Source: an uncultured Opitutia bacterium
Lineage (GTDB): Bacteria > Verrucomicrobiota > Verrucomicrobiia > Opitutales > UBA953
Direction of reading: 5' to 3'
Assembly: GCA_903879465.1 (NCBI GenBank)
Contig: CAIRLQ010000027.1
Span: 1-7,105, forward strand
Length of the DNA: 7,105 nt
A program made the position numbers and the translations under genes. The notes under the pieces are model-generated. The model was not told the DNA's origin and did not search any database. It saw nothing but the letters and a program-made list of their open reading frames with translations. This document shows positions 1 to 6,528 of the stretch, piece after piece (the first letter of the stretch is position 1; every line of letters begins with the position of its first letter).

Positions 1-908
1 CCGACCGCACCGAGGTCGTGAAGCACGACGAATCGCACCAGCTAATCGAAGAGTTCATGCTCCTCGCCAATGAGAGTGTCGCCACCGCACTCGATAAAGG
101 CTCGGTCCCGCATGTATGCCGCGTCCATGATGACCCAGACCCCGAGAAACTCGGCGCCCTCCGCGAAGAACTCGCCGGCAACGGTTTCCAGGTCGGCGAT
201 CTTACCCACCGTTCCGAGATGGTGAAACTGCTCGCCAGTTTGAAGGACCGCGAAGACGGGTACACCATCCGCATCCAGCTCCTGCGCTCGCTCAAGCAGG
301 CCTGCTATCGCCCTTCCGCCGACGGACACTTCGGCCTCGCGAAGCAACACTACTCGCACTTCACGTCGCCGATTCGCCGCTATGCGGACTTACTCGAGCA
401 CCGCATCTTCGACGCCTACATCCAGAAACACGGCGTCCGCTCCGCACCGAAAGAACCGCTGCGCTCACCCGGCATCGGCGAGCTCACGCGCTCCTGCGAG
501 CATATCTCGATCACCGAGCGCAATAGCTCGGAAGCCGAACGCGATTCGGTGAAGATCAAAATCCTCGAGCTCTTCGAACGCGAGGCCGCCCGTCCCGACA
601 AGCGTCCGTTCGAGGCCACCATCACCGACGTGAAGCCCCACGGCCTCATGGTCGAGCTCAACGCCTCGCAGGCCTACGGCCTCGTGCACATGTCGACGCT
701 CACCGACGACTATTATCGCCTCAACGATCGCGGCAACATGCTCGTGGGCAGCCGCACTGGCCGCAAGTTCATGGCCGGCGGCGTGATCCAAGTCACTGTC
801 GACCGCGTGGACCGATTCAAGCGCCAGGTGGATTTTCGCCTCTACGACGACCGGCAGGCGGACAAGCCCCGCGGCCCCGAGCGTCGCAAGGGTGGCCACG
901 GGCGCTGA
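1..908 (+). CDS. rnr: Ribonuclease R, C-terminal part (5' end outside window)
   Basis: RNase R is a processive 3'-5' exoribonuclease of the RNase II (RNB) family that degrades structured RNA and takes part in RNA quality control. The reading frame is open from base 3, so the GTG at 18 is internal and the gene begins upstream. About 301 codons are visible. The SHQLIEEFMLLAN block (bases 36-74), HFGLAKQHYSHFTSPIRRY (bases 327-383) with the conserved SPIRRY, and SITERNSSEAER are the C-terminal half of the RNB domain. The four active-site aspartates lie outside the window. An S1 RNA-binding domain follows (about bases 600-850; GLVHMSTLTDDYY, then VDRVDRFKRQVDFRL). A short basic tail (KPRGPERRKGGHGR) ends the protein, as in many RNase R enzymes. 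RNase II is less likely because the DDYYRL and VDF.L segments match RNase R better. No terminator hairpin is visible after the TGA. Confidence 0.93.
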   Translation, partial: DRTEVVKHDESHQLIEEFMLLANESVATALDKGSVPHVCRVHDDPDPEKLGALREELAGNGFQVGDLTHRSEMVKLLASLKDREDGYTIRIQLLRSLKQACYRPSADGHFGLAKQHYSHFTSPIRRYADLLEHRIFDAYIQKHGVRSAPKEPLRSPGIGELTRSCEHISITERNSSEAERDSVKIKILELFEREAARPDKRPFEATITDVKPHGLMVELNASQAYGLVHMSTLTDDYYRLNDRGNMLVGSRTGRKFMAGGVIQVTVDRVDRFKRQVDFRLYDDRQADKPRGPERRKGGHGR

Positions 909-949
909 GCTAAACCACGAAGAAAGGCCATAAATTAGGGCTATATAAC

Positions 950-970
950 TATTGAGACTGATTCTCAATA
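950..970. promoter_or_regulatory. Fur-type operator (iron box) upstream of the 1008 gene
   Basis: A perfect 8-bp inverted repeat, TATTGAGA-N5-TCTCAATA, spans 21 bases. Its core TGAGACT-G-ATTCTCA fits the 7-1-7 layout of Fur boxes (TGATAAT-N-ATTATCA; the variant TGAGAAT-N-ATTCTCA is common). A TATAAC at 944-949 directly abuts it and could be a -10 element, although no good -35 is seen near 921-926. An alternative TTGACT (-35-like) at 974-979 lacks a convincing -10. Either way the palindrome would overlap the promoter of the gene starting at 1008, as expected for iron-dependent repression. Other dimeric regulators of the Fur family (Zur, PerR) or unrelated repressors cannot be excluded. Confidence 0.68.
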
Positions 971-995
971 CGCTTGACTCCGCTTACTGGCCAAC

Positions 996-999
996 AGGA
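996..999 (+). promoter_or_regulatory. Ribosome binding site supporting GTG start at 1008
   Basis: AGGA lies 8 nt before the GTG at 1008. The GTG is followed directly by a signal-peptide-like sequence, so the site decides the start in favour of this non-ATG codon. Confidence 0.55.
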
Positions 1000-1007
1000 T
1001 ACGATTT

Positions 1008-1811
1008 GTGAAAACACTCGCCCCCCTCCTCCTGGCTGCCGCCGCCTGCGGTTGCGATAATCCTTTCGGCTATTCGTATCTCACGGAAACGCTCAAGCCT
1101 GGGAAAATCGAGATCGTCCAGTGGGTCACCGGCCGCTTCGGCCGCGACATGGGCTCGGGCTATGATGCCCGCTACCGCGGCTTCGACCTGAAGACCGAAG
1201 TCGAAATCGGCCTTTCCGCCAACGAACAGCTCTCGTTCTATTTCAACAACCGCTATCTCGATAATAGCGTGAGGGAAGGGCTGCGCTTCGACGGCTTTCA
1301 GGTGTCCTACATGCACATGCTGGCCAATCCAGATAAGGCAGAGTGGGGTCAGGCCATCTATATCGAGCCGGGCTATTCGCAAACGAGTTCCAAGGACGGC
1401 ACCCTCCGCGACGAGTACAGCCTCGAGCTGAAATACTTATTCCAGCACAACTTCGGCGCCTCGCACGAAAACGTCTACGCAGTGAACCTGATCGCCGAAG
1501 TCGAACGCAAACCAGCGACAGGCGCGGACGCCCTGAAACTTAAACTCACGCAAGGGATCGCCTGGGAACTCAACAAGCATTGGATCGCCGGCCTAGAGGT
1601 CGTCGCCGAAGCCGAATGGGCAGAGATGAACAACTACGAATACGGCGCCATACTAGCCGGACCCTGCGTGCGCTACCAGCGCGAGAACGGTTTCTTCGCC
1701 ACGCTCACCGTGCTAAGCCAGGTCATGGGTTCGCCGGCTGAAAAGGGAAACCTGAACGTCAGCGAAAAGAGCCCCTACGAGGCCCGCCTGCGCTGCGGCA
1801 TCGAGTTCTGA
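1008..1811 (+). CDS. DUF6662-like exported, probably outer-membrane protein
   Basis: The 267-residue product starts with a signal peptide (MKTLAPLLLAAAACGC). The mature part begins NPFGYSYLTETLKPGKIEIVQWVTGRFGRD, then FDLKTEVEIGLSANEQLSFYFNNRY. From memory this resembles the DUF6662 family, whose members share an NPFGY..T.TLP.GK.E..QW opening and a predicted beta-barrel form. Alternating polar/apolar stretches (FQVSYMHML, LKYLFQHNF, ATLTVLSQVM) and a C-terminal phenylalanine (EARLRCGIEF) fit an outer-membrane barrel. Two cysteines (C14, C16) close to the cleavage region make a lipoprotein possible, but AAAC and CGC are poor lipoboxes, so signal peptidase I cleavage is about as likely. The gene stands alone between a Fur-type box and a terminator hairpin, which suggests an iron-responsive single-gene unit. 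Substrate and function are unknown. Confidence 0.8.
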   Translation: MKTLAPLLLAAAACGCDNPFGYSYLTETLKPGKIEIVQWVTGRFGRDMGSGYDARYRGFDLKTEVEIGLSANEQLSFYFNNRYLDNSVREGLRFDGFQVSYMHMLANPDKAEWGQAIYIEPGYSQTSSKDGTLRDEYSLELKYLFQHNFGASHENVYAVNLIAEVERKPATGADALKLKLTQGIAWELNKHWIAGLEVVAEAEWAEMNNYEYGAILAGPCVRYQRENGFFATLTVLSQVMGSPAEKGNLNVSEKSPYEARLRCGIEF

Positions 1812-1839
1812 AGTGGTCAAACGCCAGCCCACTTAATAG

Positions 1840-1864
1840 GTAGGGACAGCACCACGTGCTGTCC
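1840..1864 (+). repeat. REP-like palindrome, copy 1 (GTAG head)
   Basis: GTAG at 1840-1843 is followed immediately by a 9-bp stem and a CAC loop. Head, stem length and loop length are the same as in the two copies downstream, while stem positions 5 and 8 differ from copy 3 with matching changes on the other arm. This is the classical form of a repetitive extragenic palindrome mobilised by a RAYT (REP-associated tyrosine transposase), which recognises a GTAG-type tetranucleotide 5' of the hairpin. No RAYT gene is in the window. Confidence 0.6.
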
Positions 1865-1870
1865 TTTTTT
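1844..1870 (+). terminator. Rho-independent terminator of the 1008-1811 gene
   Basis: A perfect 9-bp stem (GGACAGCAC 1844-1852 with GTGCTGTCC 1856-1864) and a 3-nt loop (CAC) are followed by six T's (1865-1870), 32 nt after the stop codon. The hairpin is also the first of the three GTAG-headed palindromes in this intergenic region. No T-tract is present on the other side, so it should act only on the + strand transcript. Confidence 0.82.
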
Positions 1871-1874
1871 ATTG

Positions 1875-1961
1875 GTAGGGCGGGCTCTCCGAGCCCGCCG
1901 GTGAGCCGATTGAGATTCGGAGCTCGCCTTGCGAACGGACGGCTCGGAGAGCCGTCCCTAC
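1875..1961. repeat. Inverted pair of REP-like palindromes (BIME-like), copies 2 and 3
   Basis: Copy 2 (+): GTAG at 1875-1878, then stem GGCGGGCTC (1879-1887), loop TCC, GAGCCCGCC (1891-1899). Copy 3 (read on the minus strand): GTAG from 1961 to 1958, then stem GGACGGCTC, loop TCC, GAGCCGTCC, ending at 1937. The two are in head-out inverted orientation and differ at stem positions 3 and 4, both compensated on the opposite arm. The linker (1900-1936) can itself fold: GGTGAGC (1900-1906) pairs with GCTCGCC (1922-1928) with one G-U pair, and CGA (1907-1909) pairs with TCG (1917-1919). This matches a bacterial interspersed mosaic element placed between convergent genes. It may also protect or end the dxs transcript arriving on the minus strand. 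Confidence 0.66.
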
Positions 1962-2038
1962 CCAAGACATTCCTCTATATTTTAACCTTACCAAGGCGGA
2001 TAGGACAGGACGTGGCACGGTCCCACCCAACCTAAACC

Positions 2039-3922
2039 TTACTTCAGCGCCGCTTTCACCGTCGCCAGCATCTGATCGGGCGAGAGGCCGTTGGCGGCGC
2101 GCAAGGTCTTCACATCGGTGGCATGGCCGACGAAGCGATCGGGCCAGCCGAGGCGGACGACCGGTGTATTCACGCCATATTCGGCGAGCGACTCGAGCAC
2201 TCCCGTGCCGAATCCGCCGGTGACGGCGCCATCCTCAAGCGTGACGATCAACTTCGCCGCCTTCGCCTGCTCGGCGAGTAACGACGCATCGATGGGCTTG
2301 GCGAAACGGGCGTTGACCACGCCGACGGATAAGCCGGTCTGCGCGGTAAGTTTTTCGGCCAGTTGCAAGGCGTCCGGCACCATCGAACCCAGAGCCCAAA
2401 GTTGGATATCCGCGCCCGCGCGCAACACCTCAGCCTTACCCAGCGGGATCAGCGCAGCCTGCGGTTTGATCGCCTTCCCGGCGGCGGCGCCGCGCGGATA
2501 GCGAATGAACATCGGCGCCCCGGATTGAAGCGCAGTGTGCAGCATATCGGAGAGTTCGTCCTCATCCTTCGGCTGCATCAGCGTCACGTTCGGGATGCAA
2601 CGCAGGTAGGCGATATCGAAGAGACCATGATGTGTCGGACCATCGCTCGGAGAGACGCCGGCACGATCCATGCAGAAAGTGACTGGCAGGCGCTGCAGGC
2701 AGACGTCATGAATGACCATGTCGTAAGCGCGCTGCATGAAGGTGGAATAAATCGCGCAGACGGGACGGAGGTCGCGGGCAGCGATACCAGCGGCGAAGAG
2801 CGCGGCGTGCTCCTCGGCGATACCGACGTCGTGATACTGCCCGGGCAGCTCTTTCTTTAGCTGATTGAGCCCAGTGCCGGAAGGCATCGCGGCGGTGATA
2901 CCGACGACGCGTCGATCGGCCTTGGCCTCACGCACCAACAGTGAGCCGAAGACATCCTGCCAAGCCTTGGGGGCGCCAGGGGCGCCCGAAGCGAGCGAAT
3001 CGCCCGTCTCCGGATCGAACGCGCCCGTGCCGTGGAATTTTTCAGGATTCTTCAGCGCCGCGCCGAGGCCGCGGCCTTTCTCGGTGCGGATATGAAGCAG
3101 AATCGGACCCATCGAATCCTTGCAAAAGTTGAGGTAGCGCTCGAGGGCGCCGAGATCATGACCGTCCATCGGTCCGATGTAACGGACGCCGTATTGTTCG
3201 AAGACGGAGGAGCCGCGCGTAAACCAGTTCTTCACGTGGCGCTTAAAGCTGCGGCCGAAGTCCAGGAACTTCGTGCCCGCCCGGGTCTTGCCCAACAGTC
3301 GTTTCAGGCCCTGCTGCGAATTATTATAGGGCCGGGTGACGATCAGGCGGCTCAGAATATCCGCCACTGCGCCAACATTGCGGTCGATCGACCACTCGTT
3401 ATCATTCAACACGATGACGAGGCGCTTGGTCGACTTCGCGGCGTTGTTGAGAGCTTCCATCGTGACGCCGCAGGTGAGCGCAGCGTCGCCGATGACGGCG
3501 ACCACGTGGGAATCTTCCGCGAGGCGGTCGCGCGCGTTGGCGAGGCCGACCGCGGCGGAGAGCGCCGTGCCCGCGTGGCCCGCGCCGAAAACGTCATGCA
3601 GGCTCTCCTCGCGATTGAGAAAACCGCTCAAGCCGCCCGTCGTACGGATGCCATCAAAGTCGGCGCCGTTGCGGCCGGTCAGGAGCTTATGCACGTAGCC
3701 CTGGTGGGCCACGTCGAAGACAAACTTGTCTCGCGGCGTCCCGAAGACGCGGTGCAAGGCAATGGAAAGTTCGACGACGCCGAGATTGGGGCCGATATGG
3801 CCGCCATTCTTCGCCGTAACGGCGACGAGTCGTTCGCGGATTTCCTGTGCGAGGGCGGGCAACTGCTCAGGGGCGAGGGCCTTGACGTCAGCTGGGCCGC
3901 GGATGGTCGAGAGGAGCGCCAT
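2039..3922 (-). CDS. dxs: 1-deoxy-D-xylulose-5-phosphate synthase
   Basis: DXS condenses pyruvate and glyceraldehyde 3-phosphate to DXP with loss of CO2, using thiamine diphosphate and Mg. It is the first step of the MEP isoprenoid pathway and also feeds thiamine and pyridoxal synthesis. The product has 627 residues (usual 620-640). Visible landmarks: GGHIGPNLGVVELSIALH (40-57), FDVAHQGYVHKLLTGR (69-84), the ThDP/Mg motif IGDAALT..(N)..LNDNEWSID (144-180), MDGHDL (252-257), catalytic glutamate E370 in DVGIAEEHA, RAGVSPSDGPTHHG (420-433) and IRYPRG (473-478). The ATG at 3922 is preferred: GAAGG lies 5 nt before it and it follows the xseB stop after one base. Upstream GTG codons (3946, 3943) would add eight or seven residues inside xseB. 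GDA replaces the usual GDG in the cofactor motif, a change that should be tolerated. Confidence 0.96.
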   Translation of the reverse strand: MALLSTIRGPADVKALAPEQLPALAQEIRERLVAVTAKNGGHIGPNLGVVELSIALHRVFGTPRDKFVFDVAHQGYVHKLLTGRNGADFDGIRTTGGLSGFLNREESLHDVFGAGHAGTALSAAVGLANARDRLAEDSHVVAVIGDAALTCGVTMEALNNAAKSTKRLVIVLNDNEWSIDRNVGAVADILSRLIVTRPYNNSQQGLKRLLGKTRAGTKFLDFGRSFKRHVKNWFTRGSSVFEQYGVRYIGPMDGHDLGALERYLNFCKDSMGPILLHIRTEKGRGLGAALKNPEKFHGTGAFDPETGDSLASGAPGAPKAWQDVFGSLLVREAKADRRVVGITAAMPSGTGLNQLKKELPGQYHDVGIAEEHAALFAAGIAARDLRPVCAIYSTFMQRAYDMVIHDVCLQRLPVTFCMDRAGVSPSDGPTHHGLFDIAYLRCIPNVTLMQPKDEDELSDMLHTALQSGAPMFIRYPRGAAAGKAIKPQAALIPLGKAEVLRAGADIQLWALGSMVPDALQLAEKLTAQTGLSVGVVNARFAKPIDASLLAEQAKAAKLIVTLEDGAVTGGFGTGVLESLAEYGVNTPVVRLGWPDRFVGHATDVKTLRAANGLSPDQMLATVKAALK

Positions 3923-3923
3923 C

Positions 3924-4157
3924 TCAGCCTTCAGACTCTTCACCACGCTTACCCAGCTGCTCGATCCGCAGTTCGGCGGCTTCGAGGCTCTTCTGGCAGG
4001 ACTTTAAGAGGCGCATGCCCTCCTCGTACTTCGTCACCAACTCGTCGAGCGACACGTCGCCAGACTCGAGTGACTCCACGAGGTGCTCGAGCTTCTTCAA
4101 CTCGACCTCGAAGGCTTCCTTGCCGGAGGCAGGGGTGGGTTTCTTGTCCGCGCACAT
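3924..4157 (-). CDS. xseB: Exodeoxyribonuclease VII small subunit
   Basis: XseB is the small helical subunit that binds in many copies to XseA to form exonuclease VII, which cuts single-stranded DNA from both ends into oligonucleotides during repair. The 77-residue product (E. coli 80) shows the family pattern FEVELKKLEHLVESLESGDVSLDELVTKYEEGMRLLKSCQKSLEAAE, read as two antiparallel helices, with YEEG in the middle and AELRIEQL near the end. The ATG at 4157 has no clear Shine-Dalgarno sequence and lies 50 nt after the DUF167 stop. The TGA is separated from the dxs ATG by one base, which suggests translational coupling. XseA is not in the window. In E. coli the order is xseB-ispA-dxs; here the prenyl synthase gene ispA is absent between the two. 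Confidence 0.93.
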   Translation of the reverse strand: MCADKKPTPASGKEAFEVELKKLEHLVESLESGDVSLDELVTKYEEGMRLLKSCQKSLEAAELRIEQLGKRGEESEG

Positions 4158-4207
4158 GCGACTACTGTCAACCGCCCGCCCACCCCCCTCAAGAGGATTG
4201 TGCGGGC

Positions 4208-4480
4208 TCAGGCGAGAAGCCGGGCCCAGGCCTGCACGGCCGTAAACCCACGCACTTCGAAAACCTTCGCCGGGGACGACTGGCCAGAGACCAAGGTCAG
4301 CTGGCCTTCGGCAATGCCGAGACGGGCTGCAAGCAGGGCCTGCACTTCGCGGTTGGCCTTACCGCCTTCGGGCGGTGCCACCACGCGGACCTTCAAAGCC
4401 TCGCCGAGCCGACCGACGATTTCCGAACGCGAGGCCCCGGGCACCGCCTTAATCTTCAATCGGCAGGACGCCGCGCTCAC
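4208..4480 (-). CDS. DUF167 / YggU family protein (UPF0235)
   Basis: This 90-residue protein belongs to the small alpha/beta family DUF167 (E. coli YggU, 96 residues), which has no firmly established biochemical role. The diagnostic run is visible: LKIKAVPGASRSEIVG (8-23), LKVRVVAPPEGGKANREV (29-46), LLAARLGIAEGQLTLVSG (49-66), followed by S.AKVFEVRG. The start is a GTG at 4480 whose GTGA overlaps the TGA of the aminopeptidase gene by 4 nt, so translation is probably coupled; no independent Shine-Dalgarno sequence is seen. Its place in the exbB-dxs gene series gives no direct functional hint. Confidence 0.9.
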   Translation of the reverse strand: MSAASCRLKIKAVPGASRSEIVGRLGEALKVRVVAPPEGGKANREVQALLAARLGIAEGQLTLVSGQSSPAKVFEVRGFTAVQAWARLLA

Positions 4481-5562
4481 AGGTACTGCGTCAGGGTGGC
4501 CACCGTCTTGGCGTTCAGCCGACGCACGAGGGCCACCGACAGATCGACGCAGGCTTGGAGGTCCGCGACGTCGATGACGGAATTATGCGTGTGGATGTAA
4601 CGCGCCGGCACCCCGAGCACGATGACTGGAACGCCGAGCTCATGGGCTTGGAACGAGCGCGCATCCGTGCCGCCTGTGCGGCGCACCGCGAGCTGGCACG
4701 GAATCCCCTGCTCGGCGGCGACGGCAATCGTCAGGTCGACGAGGCGAGGATTCATGATGGCCGTCGGATCATAGGCGCGTACTTGCACGCCGCGTCCGAG
4801 CGAACCCTGTGATTCTGGAGAATAAAGACCTGGCGCGTCGTCGGCCGGCGGACCTTCGAGGACGATGACGACGTCGGGCTTGGCGAGACGGGCTGCGACG
4901 ACCGCGCCACGGCAGCCGACTTCTTCCTGAACCGTCGCAACTGAGAGCACCTCACACGGCGCGGCCGCCTGATCGAGCGCGCGCGTCGTCAGCGTCAAGG
5001 CAACCATGCCGACGCGATTATCAAAGGCCTTGGCGGCATAGAGCCCCGGTTCGGCGAGCGCCGTAAAAGGCCCTTCTGGCACGACGGGATCGCCAGCGCG
5101 GATACCGAGTCGTGCGACGCCTTCTGCGGAACGCGCCCCGATATCGACATAGACCTTATCGACCGAAGCCGCTTGAGCACCTCCTTGATGCGGTGGGAGT
5201 GCGGCGACGATGCCGATGAATTCCTTCTGCGCCGAGCGGGCAAAGATGCGGAGGCGTTGCGCAGCGAGTACGCCGTCGGGCCAACCGCCGATTGGCACGA
5301 GTCGAAGAAAACCGTCGGGCGTCACGGATTGCACCAGGAAGCCAATTTCATCCATGTGGGCCGTAAGCACGACGCGCGGGGCCTTCCCTTGCTTGGTCTT
5401 GGTCGGCGAGGCGAGCACGCCGCCGAGACCGTCGGCCTGCAGGGTACGGCCGCGCATCTCGCGGACGAAGATCGCGCGGACCGCGTCCTCATGCCCGGAG
5501 GTTCCGTGGGCCTGCGTGTAATCCTCTAGGAGCCGGAGCATTTCGGAAGGGCGCTTGGACAT
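4477..5562 (-). CDS. M42 family metallo-aminopeptidase (TET/FrvX/CelM-like)
   Basis: M42 enzymes are cytoplasmic di-metal (Zn or Co) aminopeptidases that assemble into dodecameric tetrahedra and trim short peptides; some members were once labelled endoglucanase (CelM). With the ATG at 5562 the protein has 361 residues, normal for the family. Expected metal and catalytic residues are present: H69 in LTAHMDEIGF, D181 in AFDNRVG, catalytic E213 and ligand E214 in QEEVGCRGA, E236 in VLEGPPADDAPG (Asp in some members) and H324 in RYIHTHNSVI. GGTDARSFQ (297-305) is the typical segment before the last ligand. An in-frame ATG at 5667 would add 35 basic, non-conserved residues overlapping exbD, so it is rejected. 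The gene starts 10 nt after exbD and ends in a 4-nt overlap with the DUF167 gene. Substrate preference cannot be read from the sequence. Confidence 0.93.
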   Translation of the reverse strand: MSKRPSEMLRLLEDYTQAHGTSGHEDAVRAIFVREMRGRTLQADGLGGVLASPTKTKQGKAPRVVLTAHMDEIGFLVQSVTPDGFLRLVPIGGWPDGVLAAQRLRIFARSAQKEFIGIVAALPPHQGGAQAASVDKVYVDIGARSAEGVARLGIRAGDPVVPEGPFTALAEPGLYAAKAFDNRVGMVALTLTTRALDQAAAPCEVLSVATVQEEVGCRGAVVAARLAKPDVVIVLEGPPADDAPGLYSPESQGSLGRGVQVRAYDPTAIMNPRLVDLTIAVAAEQGIPCQLAVRRTGGTDARSFQAHELGVPVIVLGVPARYIHTHNSVIDVADLQACVDLSVALVRRLNAKTVATLTQYL

Positions 5563-5572
5563 AAGAAAATAA

Positions 5573-5974
5573 TCAGCGAGGCTGGCGGGTCTGCAGGCGG
5601 GGCTTAAGGCCCGCCTTAGCGACGGCATCGAGCGCATGAACGGCGGCGCCGGTGAGGGAGCGCTCATCGGCGACGATCACCACCTCCGTGCCGGGAGATT
5701 TCAAGGCCTGGGCGACGAGGGATTTCTCCAATTCAGCGAAAGCGATCTCCTTGCCCTCCAGGTAGAACTTGCCTTCGCGGTCCACGCCCACGACGACCGT
5801 CGTCGCGGCCGAACCGCTGGCCCCCGAACTGGCGGTCGGCGGCACGATCGCCATCGTCCGCGCTTGCTCGAAACGACCGCTCAGCAACAGGAAGAAAACC
5901 AGCACCACCATCACGTCGATAAGCGGCACAACGTTGATATCGGCGCGCCGACGGCGCGAAATCACCAAGCTCAT
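5573..5974 (-). CDS. exbD: ExbD/TolR family biopolymer transport protein
   Basis: ExbD/TolR proteins form the rotor-like dimer inside an ExbB/TolQ pentamer and pass proton-motive energy to TonB or Tol partners in the envelope. The 133-residue product has a basic cytosolic N-terminus (SRRRRADINVVP), one transmembrane helix (about 16-33, LIDVMVVLVFFLLLSG) containing the essential proton-carrying aspartate (D20), and a periplasmic domain (about 58-133; VVGVDREGKFYLEGKEI, VVIVADERSL, AVAKAGL). The ATG at 5974 is chosen because its ATGA overlaps the exbB stop by 4 nt and gives the standard family length; an ATG at 6082 would lie inside exbB and is not supported. Whether it serves TonB or Tol cannot be settled, as neither tonB nor tolA/tolB/pal is in the window. 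I use exbD as the family default. Confidence 0.92.
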   Translation of the reverse strand: MSLVISRRRRADINVVPLIDVMVVLVFFLLLSGRFEQARTMAIVPPTASSGASGSAATTVVVGVDREGKFYLEGKEIAFAELEKSLVAQALKSPGTEVVIVADERSLTGAAVHALDAVAKAGLKPRLQTRQPR

Positions 5975-6528
5975 CGACGGCGGGCCTCTAGCGCTTCGAC
6001 GAGCACATCGAGGCGGGCGGAAAGGATTTCCAGCCGGCGGCCGAGCCAGTTGGCGGCGACCAGTGCCGGAATGGCGATGCACAGTCCCATCATCGTAGTG
6101 CTCAGCGCGAGACCCACGCCACGCGTCAGCGTCTGTGAATCTGGCAGGCCCTGCTCGGGGAAGAGCGTGGCGAGACCCGTGACTGTTCCCAACAGGCCCA
6201 GCAGCGGCGCAGCGGCGACGATACTGTCGATCAAGTGTAGGCCGCGCTGCAGGCGGACTAATTCATGGCGAGCATGGGCCTTGAGGACATCGCCGGAGGC
6301 ACCATCCTTCCAACGCTGCACGAGGCGACCGGCGACCGACTCGCCGTCCGCCGGGCCGACCTGCTCGAGGTGCCCATTCTGCACTGCCTTCAGAACAGCC
6401 TCAGGGGCGACCGCCGAAACGCGGAAGGCGAGCGCACGCTCGATGATTAGGTAAACCACCAGCAGAGAACAGAAAGCCAGCGGCCAGATGAAAATCCCGG
6501 CTCCTTGGATGAGGGTTTGCACCCGCAT
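5971..6528 (-). CDS. exbB: ExbB/TolQ (MotA family) proton channel protein
   Basis: The 185-residue inner-membrane protein is the channel partner of the ExbD encoded next to it. Three membrane segments can be seen: about 10-30 (GIFIWPLAFCSLLVVYLIIE), 103-123 (IVAAAPLLGLLGTVTGLATLF) and 136-160 (RGVGLALSTTMMGLCIAIPALVAAN). The family signature APLLGLLGTVTG (107-118) and the threonines of the second and third helices (T115/T117, T144/T145) match positions lining the ExbB/TolQ proton path. The protein ends with a basic helix (RRLEILSARLDVLVEALEARRR). It is the short ExbB type without an N-terminal periplasmic extension. GGGAGG lies only 2 nt before the ATG at 6528 but 8 nt before an in-frame GTG at 6522, so the true start may be two codons later. 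It is the first gene of the minus-strand series. Confidence 0.92.
   Translation of the reverse strand: MRVQTLIQGAGIFIWPLAFCSLLVVYLIIERALAFRVSAVAPEAVLKAVQNGHLEQVGPADGESVAGRLVQRWKDGASGDVLKAHARHELVRLQRGLHLIDSIVAAAPLLGLLGTVTGLATLFPEQGLPDSQTLTRGVGLALSTTMMGLCIAIPALVAANWLGRRLEILSARLDVLVEALEARRR

Noticed and set aside
465..968. Minus-strand open frame opposite the RNase R gene
   Set aside because: Its Ala/His/Val-rich product mirrors the codon pattern of rnr and resembles no protein family; the + strand match to RNase R is clear.
1873..1964. Inverted repeat read as a MITE or insertion-sequence remnant
   Set aside because: The arms are themselves hairpins with GTAG heads and no target-site duplication is visible, so a REP/BIME reading explains the structure better.
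2005..2026. GGAC/GTCC-containing dyad just downstream of dxs as its terminator
   Set aside because: The pairing is short and crowded around the loop and no T-run follows on the minus strand.
4167..4172. TTGACA on the minus strand just before xseB as a -35 element
   Set aside because: No -10-like hexamer occurs at the right distance; it would fall inside the start of xseB in GC-rich sequence.
4174..4207. GCCCGC / GCGGGC inverted repeat between the DUF167 gene and xseB as a possible terminator
   Set aside because: The arms are only 6 bp, the loop is 22 nt and there is no T-tract on the minus strand, so a break in the operon is not supported.
3032..4600. Long + strand open frame of 522 codons opposite dxs, xseB and the DUF167 gene
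   Set aside because: It is antisense to three clearly recognisable genes, has low-complexity composition typical of GC-rich shadow frames, and shows no domain I recognise.
5563..5667. N-terminal extension of the M42 peptidase from an ATG at 5667
   Set aside because: The extra 35 residues overlap the end of exbD, are arginine- and proline-rich without family similarity, and the start at 5562 gives the normal family length right after the exbD stop.
5975..6082. Longer exbD from an ATG at 6082
   Set aside because: It would overlap exbB by over 100 nt; the start at 5974 forms a 4-nt ATGA overlap and a standard ExbD N-terminus.
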